A stretch of 64,000 nt of DNA. It comes from Chryseobacterium formosense. GTDB lineage: Bacteria; Bacteroidota; Bacteroidia; Flavobacteriales; Weeksellaceae. The notes under the pieces were generated by a model that did no database searches, was not told where the DNA came from, and was given only the letters and a program-made list of their open reading frames with translations. Both the position numbers and the translations under genes were made by a program. Positions 33,544-42,348 of this stretch are shown in pieces. The stretch covers positions 806,001-870,000 of the forward strand of contig NZ_FPAP01000001.1 in NCBI RefSeq assembly GCF_900116415.1, written 5' to 3'. Position 1 is the stretch's first letter, and the number at the start of each line of letters is the position of its first letter.

Positions 33544-34251
33544 ATGCTTCTATCAGCTTTTTTAAGTTTCAGTTGGAAAGAGTTATTTCTCGGAACTGAA
33601 GACTGGGCTTTTCTTCTGGAAATTGTTCTAAGAACAATCATTATGTTCCTCACCATTATTATCGGACTTCGTGCTTTGGGAAAAAGGGGAGTGAAGCAGC
33701 TTTCGATTTTTGAGCTGGTTGTAATTATAGGTTTAGGATCTGCAGCAGGAGACCCGATGTTTTATAAAGAAGTCGGGATTGTTTCTTCCATAATCGTTTT
33801 TATTGTCATCATTATTTTATATTCTACCATTACCAAGCTCATCGGAAGATTTAAAAAAATTGAAAACCTATTGGAAGGAAAAGCAATGTGCCTTATCGAA
33901 AATGGTATTTTTGCTATTGATAACTTTAAAAAAGAAAATCTCGGAAGCGACGAATTTTTTGCAGAATTAAGGTTAAAAGGTGTTTCACATTTGGGGCAGA
34001 TAGAATTTGCCATTGAAGAAGTTTCCGGTGATATCAGTGTGTTCTTTTTTGAAGATGAAAAAGTAAAATATGGTCTTCCGATTATGTTGCATTCTTTGGA
34101 TAATTCGGTGAGAAATATTGAAGAGCCAGGTCATTACTCATGTACTTTTTGTGGATATACAGAAGAAAAAACTTCTGGAAATGCAGGAAGTTGTAAGAAT
34201 TGCGGAAAGCATAACTGGGTGGAAGCAAGTAACAGACTTAGAATTACCTAA
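33544..34251 (+). CDS. DUF421 (YetF-like) membrane protein with C-terminal zinc ribbon
   Basis: This 235-residue protein has three membrane helices at the N-terminus (about 20-100; MFLTIIIGLRALGKRGVKQL and FELVVIIGLGSAAGDPMF are family signatures). A YetF-type cytoplasmic domain follows, with ELRLKGVSHLGQIEFAIEE (about 145-165). Unusually, it ends in a small domain with two CxxC knuckles (CTFCGYTEE and CKNCGKHNW, about 197-222), spaced like a rubredoxin or zinc-ribbon fold. YetF relatives influence spore or envelope properties. The role here is unknown. Confidence 0.87.
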   Translation: MLLSAFLSFSWKELFLGTEDWAFLLEIVLRTIIMFLTIIIGLRALGKRGVKQLSIFELVVIIGLGSAAGDPMFYKEVGIVSSIIVFIVIIILYSTITKLIGRFKKIENLLEGKAMCLIENGIFAIDNFKKENLGSDEFFAELRLKGVSHLGQIEFAIEEVSGDISVFFFEDEKVKYGLPIMLHSLDNSVRNIEEPGHYSCTFCGYTEEKTSGNAGSCKNCGKHNWVEASNRLRIT

Positions 34252-34257
34252 AAAAAT

Positions 34258-34277
34258 CCCCGGCTTTTCAGTCGGGG
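34258..34277. terminator. Hairpin between convergent genes
   Basis: CCCCG (34258-34262) pairs with CGGGG (34273-34277). The A7 run on its left is a T7 run on the minus strand, so it mainly serves the minus-strand gene at 34322. Confidence 0.6.
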
Positions 34278-34321
34278 AAAAATTTGAAGTATATAATTTT
34301 TAATGGTTTCAGAAGTTCAGC

Positions 34322-34738
34322 CTAAACTGCTGCTTTATGAAACGATGGCTTAAAAAAAGCCGTGGTCTCTTTACCAAACAAGCATGAAAAAATATTTTGA
34401 AATTCATGTATGTATTTACACTTGATCGTGTTTCCGTAAATTTTCAGACCTTCTACAATCTTTTTAGAATTTAGATCAATATCATATTTGATAAATGATT
34501 CCGGTCTTTCATAACGTATTTGGTGATCCGAAGCATAAGTTCTCATGAAACCGAATTTTTCCAGCCAATCTCCTGTAATCTGAATAGGATTGATTTTTTC
34601 TGCCGGTAAAGAAATTGTCTGACTGTCATTCTCGATTTTCACAAAATAATCGTTGTTTTTTTGGAAAATCTCCGTAATCGTAAAAATCTCGTTTCTGTAC
34701 TCGACAAGATTTTTAATTTTTAGATCTGTAACTTTCAT
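34322..34738 (-). CDS. Uncharacterised Bacteroidota protein (phage-associated family)
   Basis: This 138-residue protein starts MKVTDLKIKNLVEYRNEIFT and has PIQITGDWLEKFGFMRT in the middle and KYIHEFQNIFSCLFGKE near the end. That pattern matches a family I recognise from Bacteroidota genomes, often in or near prophages, with the consensus PIPLTEEWLLKFGF and YVHQLQNLYFALTG. No function is known. No other phage genes are nearby. It lies between the DUF421 gene (convergent) and the photolyase end of the carotenoid operon, with its own spacer. Confidence 0.68.
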   Translation of the reverse strand: MKVTDLKIKNLVEYRNEIFTITEIFQKNNDYFVKIENDSQTISLPAEKINPIQITGDWLEKFGFMRTYASDHQIRYERPESFIKYDIDLNSKKIVEGLKIYGNTIKCKYIHEFQNIFSCLFGKETTAFFKPSFHKAAV

Positions 34739-34881
34739 TTTATTTTGATGTGGTGTTAATAATGTTTGCTAAAGACTATGGTTACAAATACTATGCCTCA
34801 CATCATTGATGTGGTATGTAAATGCTTTTAATTTAGAATAATTCTGTAATTAATTCAAAACAGACCGTTTTTTTAATTATT

Positions 34882-36171
34882 TTAATCTTTAACAGCTTTT
34901 TTATAAACCTTGAGCGCTCTGTTTCTTGCAAAACTATGCTCTACGACAGATGTAATGTCAGCATAATTCTTCGGCAACCATTTTTTGATATATTTCCCAT
35001 CATTATCAAATTTTTTAGTCTGCTCACTCGGATTAAAAATTCTGAAATAAGGAGCGGCATCGCAACCGCAACCTGCAGCCCATTGCCAGTTTCCGTTGTT
35101 GGATGAAAGTTCATAATCTAAAAGTTTTTCTGCAAAATAAGCTTCGCCCCACCTCCAGTCAATCAGAAGATGTTTGGTAAGAAAACTTGCAGTAATCATT
35201 CGAACGCGATTATGCATAAATCCGGTTTCGTTAAGCTGTCGCATTCCTGCATCAACGATAGGATAACCGGTTTTTCCTTCGCACCACAGCTTAAATTCAT
35301 CCTCATTGTTTCGCCAATTGATTTTTTCATATTTTTCTTTAAAACAATGCTTCACTACTTTAGGAAAATGATAAAGAATCTGCATGAAAAATTCTCTCCA
35401 GATCAACTCGTTCAGCCAAATTTCATTGTGCTCTGAAGCATATTTTACACATTTTCGGATTGAAATCGTCCCAAAACGTAAGGCAATTCCTAATCTTGTT
35501 GTTTGATCCAAAGCCGGAAAATCTCTGTTTTTGTCGTATGATTCTATTATTTTTTTATCAAAAACCGGCCCTTCGAAAACCATATCTGTTTTTTTGAAAC
35601 CAATTTCTTTGAGGGTGTGAATTTTTTTAGATTTAAATGAATGAAAATTCTGAAAATTTGTTTGGATTGAATGAATTTCAGTCTGATGAAATTTCTCTTT
35701 CCATTTTTTTGAATAAGGAGTATAAACAGTGTATGGCGAACCATCGTTTTTTACAATTTCATCTTTTTCGAAAATGACCTGATCTTTATAATCTTCAAAA
35801 TGGATGTCATTTTTTTTGAGAAAATCCGCAATTTCTTGGTCTCTTTTAATAGCTTGAGGTTCGTAATCACGATTACAGAAAACGGTTTCTACATCAAATT
35901 CTTTTATTATTTCTTTAAAAATTTCAAATGGTTTTCCGTAATAGGTTTTGATTCCGGAATTGTGATTTTTTAATTCTTCATGAATTTCTGCCAAAACCTG
36001 ATGGATATAATCAACTCTTCGGTCGGATTTATTTTCAAGCTGATCTAAAATTTCTGTATCAAATATAAAAACCGGAATTACTTTTTGTTCTGATTGTAAA
36101 GCCTCATTCAGTCCCGTATTGTCATTCAGTCTCAAGTCTCTGCGAAACCAGAATATATTAATTTTGCTCAT
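34882..36171 (-). CDS. phrB: Deoxyribodipyrimidine photolyase
   Basis: This 429-residue protein is a photolyase/cryptochrome family member that repairs UV-made pyrimidine dimers with light. The N-terminal alpha/beta domain (INIFWFRRDLRLNDNTGLN, about 1-130) can hold an antenna pigment. The FAD-binding helical domain includes GMRQLNETGFMHNRVRM, KHLLIDWRWGEAYFAEKL, SNNGNWQWAAGCGCDAAPYF and RIFNPSEQTKKFD. The Asp-rich loop and Trp residues of the electron path are in place. It is shorter than E. coli Phr (472). It is the last gene of the carotenoid operon, overlapping crtY by 14 nt. Confidence 0.92.
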   Translation of the reverse strand: MSKINIFWFRRDLRLNDNTGLNEALQSEQKVIPVFIFDTEILDQLENKSDRRVDYIHQVLAEIHEELKNHNSGIKTYYGKPFEIFKEIIKEFDVETVFCNRDYEPQAIKRDQEIADFLKKNDIHFEDYKDQVIFEKDEIVKNDGSPYTVYTPYSKKWKEKFHQTEIHSIQTNFQNFHSFKSKKIHTLKEIGFKKTDMVFEGPVFDKKIIESYDKNRDFPALDQTTRLGIALRFGTISIRKCVKYASEHNEIWLNELIWREFFMQILYHFPKVVKHCFKEKYEKINWRNNEDEFKLWCEGKTGYPIVDAGMRQLNETGFMHNRVRMITASFLTKHLLIDWRWGEAYFAEKLLDYELSSNNGNWQWAAGCGCDAAPYFRIFNPSEQTKKFDNDGKYIKKWLPKNYADITSVVEHSFARNRALKVYKKAVKD

Positions 36172-36850
36172 GTCTTTTAAATTTATGAAAAAAGAAAAGA
36201 TTCCAGAGGATCATTTCGTAACCGTAAACCGTATCTTCGATAGGAATGGTTAAAATCCGGAAGCCAATAACATCTTTCGGGTTATAATTCACAATCGGAG
36301 ATTCGAGTCCTGTTCCTGTAAGAATTCCGTTAACGGCTAAAAAGCCGGGCATGAGAACAAGATAAATAAATGATGCTTTGCCAATCCATTTTACTTTTAA
36401 AACAAAATAAAGCAGAACTAAGCTAATAGCTGTTGTCAAAAAAGTAACAAATGAGTAAATTTTATCTTTAAAAATTAAGGCTAAAACAAAACAGGCAATT
36501 ACTGAAATGATGATAAAAACTTTTTCAATAGATGGTTTCCAATCAAGCTTAAAAAATTTATCTAAACAGAAATACGTGAAAACACAGGAAAAAGGAATGC
36601 AGATGAAAAACAGCAATTCTTCGATCGGAAGACCAATGTAACGGACTCCGATCAAATATTTATCATTAAACCACCAAACTCCATTGGCGGTAAACCAAAT
36701 ATCCCAGGCAATAAAAAATACAGCGACAATAACCGATGCCAATAAAAATGCTTTGAAATGTTTGTTGAATTTAATTTTCGGATGAAAAGAAAATATAAAA
36801 CAGATGATGATCGTAAAAAAATTAATTGCCAAATAAGTGTATTGCCACAT
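36158..36850 (-). CDS. crtY: Lycopene beta-cyclase, CrtYc/CrtYd fused type
   Basis: This 230-residue membrane protein has about seven helices and two halves, each ending in the Pro-x-Glu signature of heterodimeric-type lycopene cyclases: LPIEELLFFICIPFS (about 78) and IPIEDTVYGYEMIL (about 203). The halves resemble CrtYc and CrtYd joined in one chain, typical of Bacteroidota. It converts lycopene to beta-carotene. It starts exactly where crtZ ends (no gap) and overlaps the photolyase start by 14 nt, which indicates translational coupling. Confidence 0.88.
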   Translation of the reverse strand: MWQYTYLAINFFTIIICFIFSFHPKIKFNKHFKAFLLASVIVAVFFIAWDIWFTANGVWWFNDKYLIGVRYIGLPIEELLFFICIPFSCVFTYFCLDKFFKLDWKPSIEKVFIIISVIACFVLALIFKDKIYSFVTFLTTAISLVLLYFVLKVKWIGKASFIYLVLMPGFLAVNGILTGTGLESPIVNYNPKDVIGFRILTIPIEDTVYGYEMILWNLFFFHKFKRHEQN

Positions 36851-37309
36851 CTATGTTTTATTTTTATTAAAGTACATTCTGAAGTATTTCACAGGAACCC
36901 AAAGAAAACCAAAACATTCGCCATGTTCTTTCCCGGTATGTTTATGATGCTGTTTGTGACCTCTCCGGATTGCCAGCAAATAAGGGTTTTTTGTATCTCT
37001 CAAAATCTTGAAACGCTGATGAATAAAGATGTCGTGCACAAAGAAATAAGCCATTCCGTACAAGGTAATTCCTATTGCGATGTAGAAATATGCATTAAAA
37101 TTATTAATGGTTCCGTAATACATCAAAGCAATCGTCGGAATTGCAAAAATGGCGAAAAAATAATCGTTCCGCTCCATTTTTCCGTCATTGCTGTGGTCGT
37201 GGTGATCGCGGTGGAGCGTCCACAAAAAGCCGTGCATAACATATTTATGAATAAGCCATGTCATTCCTTCCATCACGAAAAATGTAACTAAGACAATTAA
37301 AAAATTCAT
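36851..37309 (-). CDS. crtZ: Beta-carotene hydroxylase CrtZ
   Basis: This 152-residue membrane-bound di-iron hydroxylase has the full set of His boxes: HKYVMHGFLW, HRDHHDH, HDIFIHQRF and HKQHHKH. It hydroxylates beta-carotene at C3 and C3' to make zeaxanthin. MTWLIHKYVMHGF and the FVHDIFIHQRFK segment are highly characteristic. Two or three hydrophobic helices surround the boxes. It follows the SRPBCC gene by 1 nt and abuts crtY. Confidence 0.94.
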   Translation of the reverse strand: MNFLIVLVTFFVMEGMTWLIHKYVMHGFLWTLHRDHHDHSNDGKMERNDYFFAIFAIPTIALMYYGTINNFNAYFYIAIGITLYGMAYFFVHDIFIHQRFKILRDTKNPYLLAIRRGHKQHHKHTGKEHGECFGFLWVPVKYFRMYFNKNKT

Positions 37310-37310
37310 G

Positions 37311-37772
37311 TTACTTTTTATTAAAAGTTTTTTCTAAAATTTGAAAACGATAATCAAAAATGTCTTCCAGCTTTTTTTTCACTATCAATTTGTGGGCAAT
37401 TTCTCCCAGAAATCCAAAAGGAAGTTCATAATTCACATTATCAACCATTAAAACCCCATTTTCATTCGGAACAAAAAAATGACGATGATGCCACATTTTG
37501 AAAGGACCTTTGTTTTGAAAATCGGTAAACATTTTTTTTGATTCAACTTCAGTAATGACGGTCTGCCATTTCAGTTTTACACCAAAAAGCGGAGAAACAT
37601 AGTAATCGATGACCATTCCTTCATAAATTTCGTCTTCATTAAGCTTTGTTAAGACGGTGAAATTCATGTCTTCAGGTGTTATTTCTGAAAGATTATTAGC
37701 CGATGAGAAAAATTTCCATGCAGTTTCTATATCGCAGTTGAGCTGCTGTTGACGCTGAAGTTGGTGTATCAT
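37311..37772 (-). CDS. SRPBCC-domain protein (carotenoid operon)
   Basis: This 153-residue protein has the START/SRPBCC hydrophobic-pocket fold (ETAWKFFSSANNLSEITPEDM, then WQTVITEVESKKMFTDFQNKG and WHHRHFFVPNENGVLMVD). These pockets bind hydrophobic ligands. A member is repeatedly found in flavobacterial crt operons, between crtB and crtZ, where it might carry or present carotenoid intermediates. That role is inference. It is 15 nt from crtB and 1 nt from crtZ. Confidence 0.82.
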   Translation of the reverse strand: MIHQLQRQQQLNCDIETAWKFFSSANNLSEITPEDMNFTVLTKLNEDEIYEGMVIDYYVSPLFGVKLKWQTVITEVESKKMFTDFQNKGPFKMWHHRHFFVPNENGVLMVDNVNYELPFGFLGEIAHKLIVKKKLEDIFDYRFQILEKTFNKK

Positions 37773-37787
37773 TTTTTAAGTTTAAAT

Positions 37788-38624
37788 TTAAAGGAATGAC
37801 ATTTTATATTGTACATAACTGCTCATCATAAGAGAAAATTTCTTGCCATTTGATATTCTTATCCTCTGATTTATGATTTTATTTGCAGAAGTTTTCTTTA
37901 TTTTTCTGAAAAGCGAAATATAATAACGGTAAGCAAGATAAACTCCGAATCTTGATGAATTGGGAAGTTTCCTGATTCCTTCCAAAGCTTCTTGAAACTC
38001 ATCATGAATTTCCTGCTCGATCTGCGCTTTTACCACATTATCAAAATAAGAAATATCTACATTCGGGAAATATGTTCTCCCTAAAATCTGATAATCATCT
38101 TTCATATCCCGCAGGAAATTAACTTTCTGAAAAGCAGATCCAAGTTTCATCGCAGATGGTTTCAGGTGTGCATAAATCTCTTTATTTCCGTCAACAAAAA
38201 TCTGAAGGCACATTAATCCTACAACTTCTGCAGAACCGAGAATGTATTCTTTGTAAAGATCAGAATCATAATCGATCTTCTGCAAATCCATTTCCATGCT
38301 ATTGAGGAATTGATGGATTAATTTTACATCAATCTCATATTTATGAATAGTCTCCTGAAAAGCCTGTAGAATAGGGTTTAAAGAAATCCTCTCTTCCAAT
38401 GCCTGAGTGGTTTGTTCCCGAAATCTTGACAATAATATTGTGCGGTCGAAACCATGAAAGCTGTCTACAATTTCATCAGCAAGTCTTACATAACCGTAGA
38501 TGGCGTAAATCGCATTTCTGATCTTCGGAGAAAGTGCCAAAATTCCCAAAGAAAAACTCGTGCTGTATTGTTTTGTGGTCTGTTTACTGATCTTATAGGA
38601 AAGTTCGTCGAAAAGTTTTTTCAT
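37788..38624 (-). CDS. crtB: Phytoene synthase CrtB
   Basis: This 278-residue protein joins two geranylgeranyl diphosphates into phytoene. The trans-prenyltransferase signatures are both present: YVRLADEIVDSFHGFDR (first Asp-rich motif, about 45-61) and LGSAFQKVNFLRDMKDDY (second Asp-rich motif, about 156-173). It also has YCKQ-equivalent STSFSLGILAL near the N-terminus. It is slightly shorter than proteobacterial CrtB. The geranylgeranyl diphosphate synthase is not in the window. Confidence 0.94.
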   Translation of the reverse strand: MKKLFDELSYKISKQTTKQYSTSFSLGILALSPKIRNAIYAIYGYVRLADEIVDSFHGFDRTILLSRFREQTTQALEERISLNPILQAFQETIHKYEIDVKLIHQFLNSMEMDLQKIDYDSDLYKEYILGSAEVVGLMCLQIFVDGNKEIYAHLKPSAMKLGSAFQKVNFLRDMKDDYQILGRTYFPNVDISYFDNVVKAQIEQEIHDEFQEALEGIRKLPNSSRFGVYLAYRYYISLFRKIKKTSANKIINQRIRISNGKKFSLMMSSYVQYKMSFL

Positions 38625-38632
38625 ATTTTGGA

Positions 38633-40096
38633 TTATTTGGTGGCTTCGTTTGCAGCTATTTTTCCTGAAATAATTGAGGGTGGAACTCCCGGTCCCGGAA
38701 CCGTGAGCTGTCCTGTGTAAAAAAGATTTTTCACTTTCTTATTTCTCAATGAAGGTTTTAAAACTGCAGTCTGGTTTAGTGTATTTGCCAAACCGTATGC
38801 ATTTCCTTCATACGCATTATAATCTTTTTTAAAATCATTAATGCAATAGCTTTTTTTATACTCTATTTTTGATAAAAGATCTGATGACTTGGTGTGTTTT
38901 TCAAGTCTTTGTATCATTTCAAGGAAATATTTTTCCCGTGTTTCTTCATTATCTTCAATTCCGGTTGCAACGGGCATTAAAAGAAATATGTTTTCGCAGT
39001 TTTCAGGAGCTACATTTTCATCGGTTTTAGAAGGGCAACAAGCATAAAATAAAGGTTTTGTCGGCCATTTTTTATGTTCGTAGATCTCTGAGGTATGCAA
39101 ATCAAGATCATTTTCAAAAAACAATGTGTGATGTTTCAGATTCGGGATTTTTTCTTTAAATCCTAAATAATAAATCAGACAGGAAGGTGCAAAAGTTTTC
39201 TTTTCCCAATATTCTTCACTGTAATTTTTGTATTCTTTCTGAATTAAATTTTCGGTATGATGATAATCTGAGGACGCAATTATCGTGTCGAATTCAATTT
39301 CTGTTCCGTTAACAACAATTGAATTTGCTTTACCTTTTATAATTTTAATTTCATCAACATTTGAATTCAGATGAAATTGTACGCCTTGTTCCTTGGCAAT
39401 TTCAGACATTGCTTCGATAACTTTATAAAAACCGCCGTTTGGATACCAGGTTCCTAATTTGTAGCCTCCATAGTTCATCAGGCTATATAAAGCAGGAATG
39501 TCTTTCGGAGCGGCACCGAGAAAAATTACCGGAAATTCCATCAGCATAATCAGTTTCGGATCTGAAAAATATTTTCTTACAAATCGATGAAAATTTGATA
39601 GAAGATCGAGTTTTAAAGCACTTTTGGCAATCTTTGGAGAAACGAATTCAAACCATGAATGACAAGGTTTTGTAACAAAATCTTTCATGCCTACTTCATA
39701 TTTATACTGTGCATCATGCATGAATTCGTCTAATTTTTTTGCGGCCCCCTTTTCAACGCTTTCAAATAAATTTCTCATTTCTGAATAATCTTGAGGGAGC
39801 GCCATATTTCCGTCAGAAAAAACCATTTCAAACTGAGGATTCAGGGGAATCAGTTCATAATAATCTGACGTTTTTTTATTAAAATCTTTAAAAAAATCTT
39901 CGATAATATCCGGCATCCAATACCAGCTTGGACCCATGTCGAAAACATAACCATTATCAGTTTTAAATTGTCTGGCTCTGCCGCCTAAACTGCTGTTTTT
40001 TTCGAAAACATGAACCTCATGACCATTTTTCGAACTATAAGCCGCAGCAGATAATCCTGAAAATCCTGAACCGATAATTGCTATTTTTTTAATCAT
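38633..40096 (-). CDS. crtI: Phytoene desaturase CrtI (lycopene-forming)
   Basis: This 487-residue flavoprotein has the N-terminal FAD-binding fingerprint IAIIGSGFSGLSAAAYSSKN and a C-terminal second FAD motif GNAYGLANTLNQTA...NLFYTGQLTVPGPGVP, which is nearly invariant in CrtI enzymes. It introduces four double bases into phytoene, giving lycopene. DMGPSWYWMPDII and YGGYKLGTWYPNGG are also typical. It is 8 nt upstream of crtB and 2 nt downstream of the marR stop. Confidence 0.94.
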   Translation of the reverse strand: MIKKIAIIGSGFSGLSAAAYSSKNGHEVHVFEKNSSLGGRARQFKTDNGYVFDMGPSWYWMPDIIEDFFKDFNKKTSDYYELIPLNPQFEMVFSDGNMALPQDYSEMRNLFESVEKGAAKKLDEFMHDAQYKYEVGMKDFVTKPCHSWFEFVSPKIAKSALKLDLLSNFHRFVRKYFSDPKLIMLMEFPVIFLGAAPKDIPALYSLMNYGGYKLGTWYPNGGFYKVIEAMSEIAKEQGVQFHLNSNVDEIKIIKGKANSIVVNGTEIEFDTIIASSDYHHTENLIQKEYKNYSEEYWEKKTFAPSCLIYYLGFKEKIPNLKHHTLFFENDLDLHTSEIYEHKKWPTKPLFYACCPSKTDENVAPENCENIFLLMPVATGIEDNEETREKYFLEMIQRLEKHTKSSDLLSKIEYKKSYCINDFKKDYNAYEGNAYGLANTLNQTAVLKPSLRNKKVKNLFYTGQLTVPGPGVPPSIISGKIAANEATK

Positions 40097-40098
40097 AA

Positions 40099-40767
40099 TT
40101 AATTATTATTCGAAAAGTTCTCGTTAAAAACGGTCTCAACTAATTTTAGACTGTCAATATTTCTGCCAAAAATGGGATTATGAAAATGATCGAGTTTATT
40201 CAGAAGCTCAATCAGATCATATTTTTCTTCTTCTGTAAGATTTCCACAGACAATTTTGGTTGCCATTCTGATGTTTTCCATTTGTTTTTCTAGCGCATCA
40301 TTACCTTTCTCTGTAATGCTGATAACCTTGGTTCTTTTATCTTTTTTCGAATCTGTTTGTTTTACCCAGTCGTTTTTTATCAAGCGATTAATGATAAGAA
40401 TTCCGACAGGTTTATCCTGAATATTTTTTTTAATAAGTTCGGTTTTCGTCATTTCACCGAAAGCTTTCAGATTGATGAGATAGATAAATTCTTCCTGAGT
40501 AGAGAAATCTGAACCGGCGATGGCAGATTTAGAATATGTTTTTGCGTACCTGCTCATGTGAACGAGTAGGGTACTGATAACGCTTTCGGGACTTCTTCCA
40601 TTTTGTTTACCTTCCCAAATAATATTTTTTGGTGAGGGTTTCTTATTTTGCTGATGCTGTATCCAATTTTTAAATCCTTCAATATCAGATGAATATCGGG
40701 AATTATTGTTCTCAGAATCGAATTGTTCCAGCAATTGAATCACATCTTTTGCCAAATTATAATTCAT
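40099..40767 (-). CDS. MarR family regulator of the carotenoid/photolyase operon
   Basis: This 222-residue protein has a MarR-type winged helix (about 95-180): GEMTKTELIKKNIQDKPVGI, then LIKNDWVKQTDSKKDKRTKV with the wing DKRTKVISITEKG. The N-terminal extension (about 80 residues) is longer than usual, possibly for an effector. It is the first gene of the operon. The ATG at 40767 is chosen because the promoter box TATATTTG lies at 40789-40796; a longer in-frame TTG start would sit in that box. I infer autoregulation through the palindromes upstream. Confidence 0.88.
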   Translation of the reverse strand: MNYNLAKDVIQLLEQFDSENNNSRYSSDIEGFKNWIQHQQNKKPSPKNIIWEGKQNGRSPESVISTLLVHMSRYAKTYSKSAIAGSDFSTQEEFIYLINLKAFGEMTKTELIKKNIQDKPVGILIINRLIKNDWVKQTDSKKDKRTKVISITEKGNDALEKQMENIRMATKIVCGNLTEEEKYDLIELLNKLDHFHNPIFGRNIDSLKLVETVFNENFSNNN

Positions 40768-40788
40768 ATCAAATGATTTATTAGTAAA

Positions 40789-40830
40789 CAAATATACTTA
40801 ATTTATTTTTATTAAGTATATTTATATACT
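40789..40830 (-). promoter_or_regulatory. crt operon promoter with overlapping operator half-sites
   Basis: A minus-strand TATATTTG box (40789-40796) is overlapped by a perfect 13-bp inverted repeat AAATATACTTAAT (40790-40802) and ATTAAGTATATTT (40811-40823). The second arm is part of another palindrome AGTATATTTATATACT (40815-40830). Three TATACTTA/TAAGTATA half-sites thus alternate in orientation across the promoter, a likely binding site for the MarR protein encoded just downstream. Confidence 0.6.
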
Positions 40831-40916
40831 AATTATTTAGACTAAAAAATAAGACTTTGAAAAATCAAAGCCTTACTTTCCTAATTCAATTACTATGTAC
40901 GATTTACTCCATATAT

Positions 40917-42275
40917 CTAGTTTTTAATTACTTTTTTAATTATTTGCTGCCCGTCTTCTGAATTTATTTTTACAAAATAAACTCCTTTTGGAAATGATGA
41001 AAGATTAATTTGCTGACTGTTGAATTTTGCATTTAAAAGCTGCCCCACAGTATTGGTAATTTCCAGTGATTTTATTGTAGAATTGCCTTTAACATTGATC
41101 ATTCCGTTGGTTGGATTCGGATAAATACTGAAATCATTTTTCTTCACATCATTTACTGATAATGAGTTCAGTGAAAATCTTTTCACTTTAATTCCGTTTT
41201 GAGAATAGGTAAGAACTAAACTGTTTGTTGTTGCATCATACTGCAGATCATTATAAGTTGCAGCATCATCAGAAACAAAATCTCCACCTACTGTTACCCA
41301 TGTATTCGTCGTAGAATTGTATTCATACACTGTATTTTTCCCGCTGTTTATCGCCCATCCGCTTGCTACGGTGTAAAGTTTTCCTGATGGAGTAACGGCG
41401 ATCGAAACATTATACAAATTGTCTGAGATACCAAAATCAGCATTTCCAACCTGAACCCAATTCGTTCCATTGAATTTTTTAACATTAAGTCTCCTGTTAT
41501 TTGAAGAGGGTGAAGAATACACAACATACAATGTATTATCAGAACCTATTGCGATGTCTGTTGTAGCGTTTGCTCCTTCTGTAAATGATGATCCTACGTT
41601 TGCTCCTCCAACCAAAGTCCATGCCTCTGTTGCAGAAGCATTCTGGCTGTTTTCATATACTTTTATTCCGGATGAGTTATGGAGAACATATACTTTACCA
41701 TTTGTACCCGTCACCATTTCAGCATAATAAGGAACTCCACCTGCAATATTTGCGGTACCAACCTGCTCCCAAGCTCCGTTTACAAACTTTTTTACAGTTC
41801 CTGAACCATAAGATCCGTAAGTAAACAAAATATTAGAAGATGAAACGGCTGAAGCCTGATAATTTGTTGTAGCAGACGAAGCACTCGGTAGAGAAGACCA
41901 CGTCGAGCCCTCAAATTTTCGAACTTCTAAACCAGATCCCTGATTGGTGTAGTATAAGATATTTCCGGCAGGATTTATCGCCAATGAACTGTATGTTGCT
42001 GAACCGATTGTAATTCCTGCATTTCCTCCAACGTACGACCAGCTTGTTCCGTTAAACTTCTGTACTGATGCTTTTGTTACAGATAAATCATAATAAGAAA
42101 CATAATAATTACCCTGTGTATCAATAACCAAATTATTGAAGCTTCCTGTTCCTGCAGAAATATTTGCAGAAGAACCAACATTTTCCCATTGCTGAGCATT
42201 TGCAGAAATTACATTCGCAAAGACACCTAAAGCTATTAGAGCTTTTCCGAAATTAAGAGTAGAAATTTTAACCAT
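40917..42275 (-). CDS. T9SS-exported protein with beta-propeller-like repeats
   Basis: This 452-residue protein has a signal peptide (ALGVFANVISANAQQ). About six repeats of 55-60 residues follow with W-x-x-V/L-G-x-x-x and VKKFNGTNWVQVG-type units (about 25-370), probably a WD/kelch-like propeller. The C-terminal T9SS type A sorting domain (about 380-452) carries IYPNPTNGMINVKG, ITNTVGQLL and YFVKINSEDGQQIIKKVIKN. It should be secreted and anchored to the cell surface by the type IX system. The substrate or partner is unknown. A terminal inverted repeat lies in its 5' leader. Confidence 0.9.
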   Translation of the reverse strand: MVKISTLNFGKALIALGVFANVISANAQQWENVGSSANISAGTGSFNNLVIDTQGNYYVSYYDLSVTKASVQKFNGTSWSYVGGNAGITIGSATYSSLAINPAGNILYYTNQGSGLEVRKFEGSTWSSLPSASSATTNYQASAVSSSNILFTYGSYGSGTVKKFVNGAWEQVGTANIAGGVPYYAEMVTGTNGKVYVLHNSSGIKVYENSQNASATEAWTLVGGANVGSSFTEGANATTDIAIGSDNTLYVVYSSPSSNNRRLNVKKFNGTNWVQVGNADFGISDNLYNVSIAVTPSGKLYTVASGWAINSGKNTVYEYNSTTNTWVTVGGDFVSDDAATYNDLQYDATTNSLVLTYSQNGIKVKRFSLNSLSVNDVKKNDFSIYPNPTNGMINVKGNSTIKSLEITNTVGQLLNAKFNSQQINLSSFPKGVYFVKINSEDGQQIIKKVIKN

Positions 42276-42340
42276 AAAAAATATTTGTTGAAGAAATTAA
42301 TCTAACGATTTATCAGTTTTTGACATCCGTTTTCAGTCAA

Positions 42341-42348
42341 CAAATATA
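42341..42348 (-). promoter_or_regulatory. -7 box TATATTTG for the T9SS cargo gene
   Basis: Exact TAnnTTTG match on the minus strand 65 nt upstream of the ATG. It lies in one arm of an 11-bp inverted repeat (ATATTTGTTGA at 42281-42291 and TCAACAAATAT at 42337-42347). Confidence 0.45.

Noticed and set aside
42281..42347. 11-bp inverted repeat as an operator for the T9SS cargo gene
   Set aside because: The arms are 45 nt apart, AT-rich, and one is largely the promoter box itself. There is not enough to call a regulatory site.
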